A stretch of DNA of 8,764 nucleotides from an uncultured Eubacterium sp. (GTDB lineage: Bacteria > Bacillota > Clostridia > Lachnospirales > Lachnospiraceae), in assembly GCA_910579145.1 (NCBI GenBank), contig CAJTTQ010000096.1, forward strand, positions 1-8,764. The letters run 5' to 3'. Of this stretch, positions 3,896 to 8,764 are shown in pieces (the first letter of the stretch is position 1; each line of letters starts with the position of its first letter). The translations under genes were made by a program, and so were the position numbers. The notes under the pieces were generated by a model. That model ran no database searches. It was not told the DNA's origin and saw nothing but the letters and a program-made list of their open reading frames with translations.

Positions 3896-6532
3896 ATGAA
3901 AAAAGATGAAAAGAAACCAAAAAAAGAATTCAAATGGTTGGAAAAACTGCGTCAGAAGCCACGGACTAAAAACAAAAAAGAATCTGACGCTGCGCAGGAA
4001 CCCACACCGGCCGCTCCCAAAAAAAGCCGGACACCCGCTTTTAAAGGAAAGCTTAAAAAAATCCGGCCCAAGCGGATCAAGCCCGCGGTCATATCTGGCA
4101 GATTATCCAGTACCGGAAAACGCGTGACCAAGATGGCAAAGACCATCTCCACATTCATACCGCGCAGAGAGGAAAAAGAAGAACCTCTGTTGGACGGAAA
4201 TGTGAAGATCCTTCCGCAGTTTTGTATTCAGACGAAACTGATCGGATGTTTCATCATTCCCGTCATAATGATCATTTTACTTGGCATCGTCTCCTTCACC
4301 CGCTCTTCCCATGCGCTGAACGAGAGTTACGAATCTGCCATCACGCAGACGATGAATATGGCGAAAGAATACTTTTCTTTTGTATTTTCTAATATTGAAT
4401 CGGACATGAACGTGTATCTTTTGGACACGCAGCTGGGCGACTATTACTCGGGTGAATTCAGTACAAACGAAACCCAGCTGGAAACAGCCAATACGCTAAA
4501 GAAAAAGTATGAAAAGGCACAGGCAGACGTGGACCGGCAGAGAGAGGGGTCTCTTGGGTTTTACAAAGCTTATAAGGAAATGTCTGACGCCTATCGGGAG
4601 TACGAACAGGCCAAACAGATCATAGATGAGGCGGGCGATAACGAGCAGGATGCCTACGCCACATTAAACACTTCCGTCAGCAATAAAGTGGCTGCCAACC
4701 AGTTTATCGGAAATATTTTTATTTTCAAAGAGAACCAGAACATCATCAGTTCGCAGCCGAGACTTCGCGCCACGGCAGTGACAACGGAAGATTATACAAA
4801 GATCGACGCAGGTACGACCGGGTTATACAGCACGTTTCTTGAAACCGAACTCGGAAAAAAGGTAACCGGGAATACGACCAGCTATCACTGGAGCGGAACT
4901 GTCCCGGAGCTCGACAACATCCTATCCGTCAGCAGCAGTGACTATCTGCTCCGCGTGGCGCACGACCTCTCATCCACAAGCGACGCCGTGATCATCGTTG
5001 ACATCCGCAAAGATGCCATCATGAACATTTTGAGGGACTTAAACCTCGGAGAAGGCAGCTACGTCGGACTGATCACGGGGAACGGGGAAGAATTTACGAT
5101 CGAAGGACGGACGCTTGTCACTGATACCGAAGATGGCACCGACTCCGACAATGCCTCCGACGCCGTGTCCGAACCGGTCTATACCAGTCAGGAATTCTAT
5201 CAGGACGCCTTGAATTCCGAGCAGGAAAGCGGTTCAAGCTATGTGCGGTATGACGGAAGTTCCTATCTGTTTACCTATCAAAAGCTCGGCACGACCGGCA
5301 TTATGCTTTGCAGTCTCGTCCCGTCTTCCCTGATCGTGGCTTCGGCAAACAGCATACGGGTCATCACGATCATACTCGTGCTCGTTTCCTGTCTCATCGC
5401 CATTATCGTCGGAACATTGATTTCGAAAGGCTTTAGCAAGTCGATCAACGCGACCATCTACGAGCTTGACAAAGTTTCGCACGGGGATCTCACCGTCGAA
5501 TTCCGGACAAAACGCCGGGATGAATTCGCGCTTTTGTATGGGAGCTGTAATGACATGCTCGCCAATATACGCGGCCTGATCATGGAAGTCGAATCGGTAT
5601 ACGAAGCTCTTACCGTCTCCCTGAGCCAAGTGGACTCCTCTTCCACTACGTTCTCGCAGACGACGAAAGATATCCAGACTTCGATACACGAGGTGGAAAC
5701 CGGCGTCGGGGATCAGACCGAGAGCGCGACTGCCTGCCTGACCGAGATGGACAGTTTGTTTGGCAAGATCAATAATGTCAATGAAAACGCAAATGAGATC
5801 GGAAGCATCGCCGCCTCCACGCAGGATGCGATCGCCTCCGGTATTACGACGATGGACAATCTAAATGAAAAGACAAAATCGACAACCGAGATCACGGAGA
5901 ACATCATCCTCACGATCAACCAGCTCTCCGCTCATTCCCGTAACATCGGCCTGATCCTGAGCAGCATCAATGACATTGCGCAGGAAACGAACCTGCTCTC
6001 TCTGAACGCGTCCATAGAGGCCGCAAGAGCTGGTTCTGCCGGAAAAGGGTTCTCTGTCGTGGCAAACCAGATCCGTAAACTGGCCGACCAGTGCCTGACG
6101 TCTGCCGGTGAAATCTCTGACATAGTAAACGAGATCACCGTCGCCACAAAGAAAGCGGTAAAAACAGCGGAGTCCGCGGAGGAGATCGTGGAAGAACAGG
6201 TAGAGGCCGTTGCCGATACCGCGCAATCGTTCCAGGAGCTGAAACTGCGCATCGAAAAGCTTTCCGAAAATCTGGAAAGCATCCAGAGCAGTTCCAAAGA
6301 TATGGAAATTTCCGGCTCTTCTACGTTGAAAGCGATGGAAAACATTTCGGCAATCCTCGAAGAGACGCTGGCATCCGTTACATCGGTTGCCACCGGCACT
6401 GACAAACAGTCCGAGGCACTTACCTCGCTAAACGACGCTTCTTCCCAGCTGGTCGAGCGCGCGGACCATCTCGGCAGCGCCATTTCAAAATTTAAAACAA
6501 AACCAAAAAAAGCAAAGGCGAGTAACGCCTGA
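3896..6532 (+). CDS. Methyl-accepting chemotaxis protein with basic N-terminal extension
   Basis: This is a membrane chemoreceptor that would signal through CheW/CheA. From ATG 3896 it has 878 residues. Residues 1-95 form a cytoplasmic extension, about one third Lys/Arg and Pro-rich. TM1 spans about 115-134. The extracellular sensor spans about 135-487, with a helical stretch at 195-245, a likely double-Cache-type domain at 265-480, and an acidic low-complexity insert at 409-427. TM2 is about 489-509, the HAMP domain about 510-563, and the signalling coiled coil runs to about 860. Its hairpin tip IAQETNLLSLNASIEAARAG (694-713), followed by GKGFSVVA, is diagnostic. There is no CheR/CheB-tethering pentapeptide; the C-terminus is Lys-rich. 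The start was chosen because GAGG (3886-3889) lies 6 nt upstream. In-frame ATGs at 3854, 3872 and 3884 have no comparable site, and 3854 is inside the palindrome array. No che genes adjoin it. The ligand is unknown. Confidence 0.93.
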   Translation: MKKDEKKPKKEFKWLEKLRQKPRTKNKKESDAAQEPTPAAPKKSRTPAFKGKLKKIRPKRIKPAVISGRLSSTGKRVTKMAKTISTFIPRREEKEEPLLDGNVKILPQFCIQTKLIGCFIIPVIMIILLGIVSFTRSSHALNESYESAITQTMNMAKEYFSFVFSNIESDMNVYLLDTQLGDYYSGEFSTNETQLETANTLKKKYEKAQADVDRQREGSLGFYKAYKEMSDAYREYEQAKQIIDEAGDNEQDAYATLNTSVSNKVAANQFIGNIFIFKENQNIISSQPRLRATAVTTEDYTKIDAGTTGLYSTFLETELGKKVTGNTTSYHWSGTVPELDNILSVSSSDYLLRVAHDLSSTSDAVIIVDIRKDAIMNILRDLNLGEGSYVGLITGNGEEFTIEGRTLVTDTEDGTDSDNASDAVSEPVYTSQEFYQDALNSEQESGSSYVRYDGSSYLFTYQKLGTTGIMLCSLVPSSLIVASANSIRVITIILVLVSCLIAIIVGTLISKGFSKSINATIYELDKVSHGDLTVEFRTKRRDEFALLYGSCNDMLANIRGLIMEVESVYEALTVSLSQVDSSSTTFSQTTKDIQTSIHEVETGVGDQTESATACLTEMDSLFGKINNVNENANEIGSIAASTQDAIASGITTMDNLNEKTKSTTEITENIILTINQLSAHSRNIGLILSSINDIAQETNLLSLNASIEAARAGSAGKGFSVVANQIRKLADQCLTSAGEISDIVNEITVATKKAVKTAESAEEIVEEQVEAVADTAQSFQELKLRIEKLSENLESIQSSSKDMEISGSSTLKAMENISAILEETLASVTSVATGTDKQSEALTSLNDASSQLVERADHLGSAISKFKTKPKKAKASNA
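6505..6530 (-). terminator. Candidate intrinsic terminator of guaB-amidase, inside the MCP 3' end
   Basis: On the minus strand AGGCG (6530-6526), a 5-nt loop and CGCCT (6520-6516) form a 5-bp GC-rich stem. TTGC and then seven T residues (6511-6505) follow. It lies 17 nt beyond the amidase stop codon. On the plus strand the same bases encode the Lys-rich end of the MCP (KPKKAKASNA). The short stem and the 4-nt gap before the T-run make it moderate in quality. Confidence 0.45.
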
Positions 6533-6547
6533 TGCGACGGTCGTATA

Positions 6548-7219
6548 TTATGTAAGTTTTGCGGCCACATCAGCCAAAAATTGCTGCCACGCATCTTCAT
6601 GGTCTACAAAGTATTTCGGACAGATCTTTTCCGTCACATCATAGTGGCGGATGACATTCTTTTCCGTGAGCTGATATTTTTTACACAAATAAGCCGTGAG
6701 CTGCACGAGCGATAGGTAAGTAGCATCGGTAAATTTACCGCTCTTTCGCTTGTGGCAGCATTCTATGGATATCGTATCGACATTTCTGTCATTGGACGCA
6801 TAAGCGATCTCATTTAGCGGGATACACTGCACGATCTCTCCCTCGATCCCGATGACGAAATGGCTGCTCGCATAGGTTTTCGATTCCTTCTTTTTATTGA
6901 TCTTTGGCAGATTATTAAAATAATTCCGGTTCGCCTCTGCTCCAGTGCCTGGATTTGCCGTATAGTGAATGACGACCCCGTGCACCTCTCCGAGTGCCGT
7001 ACCCGGTCTGGAAAACTCATTTGGTTCCAGAAAATTGTCCTGTATCCCGGCAGGCATGAGCGCCTGCGCCTCCTCTATTGCCCTCTGTTCCTGTCTTTTC
7101 TCGCTGATACTTCGGAACATAATACTTAGTATGATAAGAAGAAGGACTGCGATACTGACGATCACAGTATACAGTCCTTTCCTTTTCCTGCTGACAATTC
7201 GTTTGCTTCTATTCCACAC
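6548..7219 (-). CDS. Membrane-anchored N-acetylmuramoyl-L-alanine amidase (Amidase_2 family)
   Basis: The predicted enzyme cleaves the bond between N-acetylmuramic acid and L-alanine in peptidoglycan. The 223-residue protein has a Lys/Arg-rich N-terminus (3-14), one membrane anchor at about 17-35 and a charged linker. An Amidase_2/T7-lysozyme/PGRP-like domain spans about 78-220. Zinc ligands equivalent to those of T7 lysozyme are visible: H85 in VVIHYTA, H192 in IRHYDV, and C200 in KICPKYF, with K198 near the active site. SSHF (H120) and SIECC (E153) are further conserved positions. It lacks a cell-wall-binding domain, so it probably acts near the membrane. The start is uncertain. GTG 7219 overlaps the end of guaB by 11 bp and has no good ribosome site, but it keeps the positive residues that orient the anchor. 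GTG 7165 has a better AAAGGA upstream but would lose them. It is co-transcribed with guaB. Confidence 0.88.
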   Translation of the reverse strand: MWNRSKRIVSRKRKGLYTVIVSIAVLLLIILSIMFRSISEKRQEQRAIEEAQALMPAGIQDNFLEPNEFSRPGTALGEVHGVVIHYTANPGTGAEANRNYFNNLPKINKKKESKTYASSHFVIGIEGEIVQCIPLNEIAYASNDRNVDTISIECCHKRKSGKFTDATYLSLVQLTAYLCKKYQLTEKNVIRHYDVTEKICPKYFVDHEDAWQQFLADVAAKLT

Positions 7220-8660
7220 TGTAATTCGGAGCCTCTTTCGTTATATGAATATCATGCGGATGGCTTTCTTTGAGCGCTGCCGCAGAAATCTTTACAAATT
7301 TTCCGTTTTCTTTTAGCGATTCGATGTCTTTCGCGCCGCAGTAACCCATACCAGAACGGATCCCGCCGATCAGCTGGAATACCGTATCTTCTACTGTACC
7401 TTTGTAAGCCACGCGTCCTTCCACGCCTTCCGGTACGAGTTTTTTGGCATCCTGCTGGAAATAACGGTCTTTGCTTCCGTTCTCCATCGCCGCGATCGAT
7501 CCCATACCACGGTATACTTTATATTTTCTTCCCTGGAACAGTTCAAATGTTCCCGGGCTCTCATCACATCCAGCAAAGATACTTCCCATCATGCAGACAT
7601 TGGCTCCGGCCGCGATCGCTTTCGTCATATCCCCGGAATATTTGATCCCGCCGTCTGCGATGATCGGAATGCCATATTCCTTCGCCACCTCGTAACAATC
7701 CATGATCGCCGTCACCTGAGGCACTCCAATACCTGCAACTACGCGTGTCGTACATATAGATCCTGGCCCGATTCCGACTTTCACCGCATTGACGCCGGCC
7801 TCGATAAGCGCCTTTGTGGCCTCCCCGGTCGCTACATTTCCCGCGATGATATCGAGATCCGGATACGCTTCCCTCACCATTTTCACCGCCTTCAGGACAT
7901 TTGCAGAATGTCCGTGCGCCGTATCGATGACGATCACATCCACTTTTGCTTTTGCCAGCGCATCAACCCGCTCCAGTATATTTGCCGTGACTCCGACGCC
8001 CGCGCCGCACAAAAGGCGTCCCTGTGAATCTTTCGCCGAGTGAGGATACTTGATCTGCTTCTCGATGTCTTTGATCGTGATCAGGCCGCTCAGATTTCCA
8101 TCCTTATCCACGATGGGAAGCTTTTCCTTTCTCGCGTCCGCAAGGATCTTCTTTGCCTCCTCAAGCGTAATACCTTCCAGCGCCGTTACAAGTCCCTCAG
8201 ATGTCATACTCTCCTTGATCTTCTTTGAAAAATCCGTCTCAAATTTCAGATCGCGGTTCGTAATGATTCCGACCAGCTTTTTCCCCTCTGTGATCGGGAC
8301 ACCAGAAATACGGAATTTTGCCATCAGATTGTTGGCATCTGCAAGTGAATGTTCAGGAGAAAGATAAAAGGGATCTGTAATAACACCATTTTCCGATCGC
8401 TTTACCTTGTCCACCTCATCTGCCTGCTGCTCAATCGTCATATTTTTATGTATGATGCCGATACCTCCCTGGCGTGCCATCGCGATCGCCATGCGGTATT
8501 CCGTAACCGTATCCATGCCCGCGCTCATCATCGGAATATTCAACTTGATATTCTTCGTCAGATGAGTTTCCAGGCAAACCTGGTTCGGTATGACTTCCGA
8601 GTATCCTGGTACCAATAAAACGTCGTCAAATGTAATACCATCACCAATAATCTTTCCCAT
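7209..8660 (-). CDS. guaB: Inosine-5'-monophosphate dehydrogenase
   Basis: GuaB oxidises IMP to XMP with NAD+, the committed and rate-limiting step toward GMP, in the cytoplasm as a tetramer. The 483-residue protein is of typical length. It has an N-terminal barrel part with GITFDDVLLVPGYSEV, two CBS domains inserted at about 92-205, and then the rest of the barrel. Catalytic C303 lies in GIGPGSICTTRVVAG. The phosphate-binding IIADGGIKYSGD follows, and the mobile flap carries the R399-Y400 dyad in SKDRYFQ. The NAD/K+ loop region includes GGIRSGMGYCGA. ATG 8660 has GAGAGGA 8 nt upstream. The last codons overlap the start of the amidase gene by 11 bp, which implies one transcript. No complete purine riboswitch is visible in the 104 bp upstream. 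All key residues are intact. Confidence 0.97.
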   Translation of the reverse strand: MGKIIGDGITFDDVLLVPGYSEVIPNQVCLETHLTKNIKLNIPMMSAGMDTVTEYRMAIAMARQGGIGIIHKNMTIEQQADEVDKVKRSENGVITDPFYLSPEHSLADANNLMAKFRISGVPITEGKKLVGIITNRDLKFETDFSKKIKESMTSEGLVTALEGITLEEAKKILADARKEKLPIVDKDGNLSGLITIKDIEKQIKYPHSAKDSQGRLLCGAGVGVTANILERVDALAKAKVDVIVIDTAHGHSANVLKAVKMVREAYPDLDIIAGNVATGEATKALIEAGVNAVKVGIGPGSICTTRVVAGIGVPQVTAIMDCYEVAKEYGIPIIADGGIKYSGDMTKAIAAGANVCMMGSIFAGCDESPGTFELFQGRKYKVYRGMGSIAAMENGSKDRYFQQDAKKLVPEGVEGRVAYKGTVEDTVFQLIGGIRSGMGYCGAKDIESLKENGKFVKISAAALKESHPHDIHITKEAPNYSVE

Positions 8661-8729
8661 CTCTCTCGTCCTCTCTTTAAATTTTTTATTTTTCAGGAAA
8701 ATCTTTTAGGGACTATTGCCCCTGCTGAA

Positions 8730-8749
8730 ATTATATTTTTATGATTATA
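8730..8749 (-). promoter_or_regulatory. guaB: Candidate guaB promoter region with two TATAAT boxes
   Basis: On the minus strand perfect -10 hexamers TATAAT occur at 8749-8744 and 8735-8730. For the downstream box the best -35 is TTGATA (8760-8755), but the spacing is 19 bp, longer than ideal. For the upstream box the -35 would lie beyond the window. Either box gives a leader of roughly 65-80 nt before guaB. A weak stem AGGG/CCCT follows within the leader. Confidence 0.45.
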
Positions 8750-8764
8750 TCCAATATCAATATA

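Noticed and set aside
5932..6600. 222-codon open frame on the minus strand opposite the MCP gene
   Set aside because: It is antisense to the MCP signalling domain, has no ribosome site or recognisable domain, and overlaps the end of the amidase gene. It is a by-product of MCP codon usage.
8661..8764. Purine riboswitch upstream of guaB
   Set aside because: The interval has no three-way junction or conserved loop pattern of the purine aptamer, and the likely leader is too short (about 65-80 nt). Only a weak 4-bp stem is seen.

Overview
The window reads as chromosomal DNA of an endospore-forming member of the Bacillota. It carries two sporulation/germination genes (spoIIP, gpr), Gram-positive Shine-Dalgarno sequences of the AGGAGG type, and frequent GTG/TTG starts. 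The low-to-moderate GC content, the short GPR protein and the large methyl-accepting chemotaxis protein suggest a clostridial, possibly Lachnospiraceae-like, host. That placement is inference from protein style, not from a search.

Layout. (1) 1-459: a small XRE-type repressor gene (+) behind an AT-rich leader with TTGA/TCAA repeats. (2) 456-2631: spoIIP and gpr on the minus strand, in the order gpr then spoIIP, with a candidate sigma-E promoter between them. The XRE gene and spoIIP converge and overlap by 4 bp. (3) 2632-3166: a divergent intergenic region with a near-consensus sigma-A promoter, then rpsT (TTG start) and a terminator on the plus strand. (4) 3179-3738: a strong promoter and a dCMP deaminase-family gene. 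(5) 3739-3895: an intergenic region dominated by dyad symmetry, an 8-bp inverted repeat followed by a 48-bp array of six alternating AGAACA/TGTTCT half-sites with a 16-bp period. (6) 3896-6532: a methyl-accepting chemotaxis protein with an unusual, very basic N-terminal cytoplasmic extension. (7) 6548-8660: guaB and an N-acetylmuramoyl-L-alanine amidase on the minus strand, overlapping by 11 bp, converging on the MCP gene. Their probable terminator lies inside the last codons of the MCP gene.

How the genes relate. gpr and spoIIP form a sporulation unit: SpoIIP degrades peptidoglycan during engulfment, and GPR degrades small acid-soluble spore proteins at germination. rpsT next to gpr/spoIIP is a neighbourhood also known in Bacillus. 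guaB and the dCMP deaminase are separate nucleotide-metabolism functions. The MCP has no che genes beside it here. Every protein-coding gene belongs to a recognisable family. The least explained element is the palindrome array upstream of the MCP. No intergenic stretch exceeds 300 bases, and I saw no tRNA, rRNA, CRISPR array, insertion sequence or phage gene.
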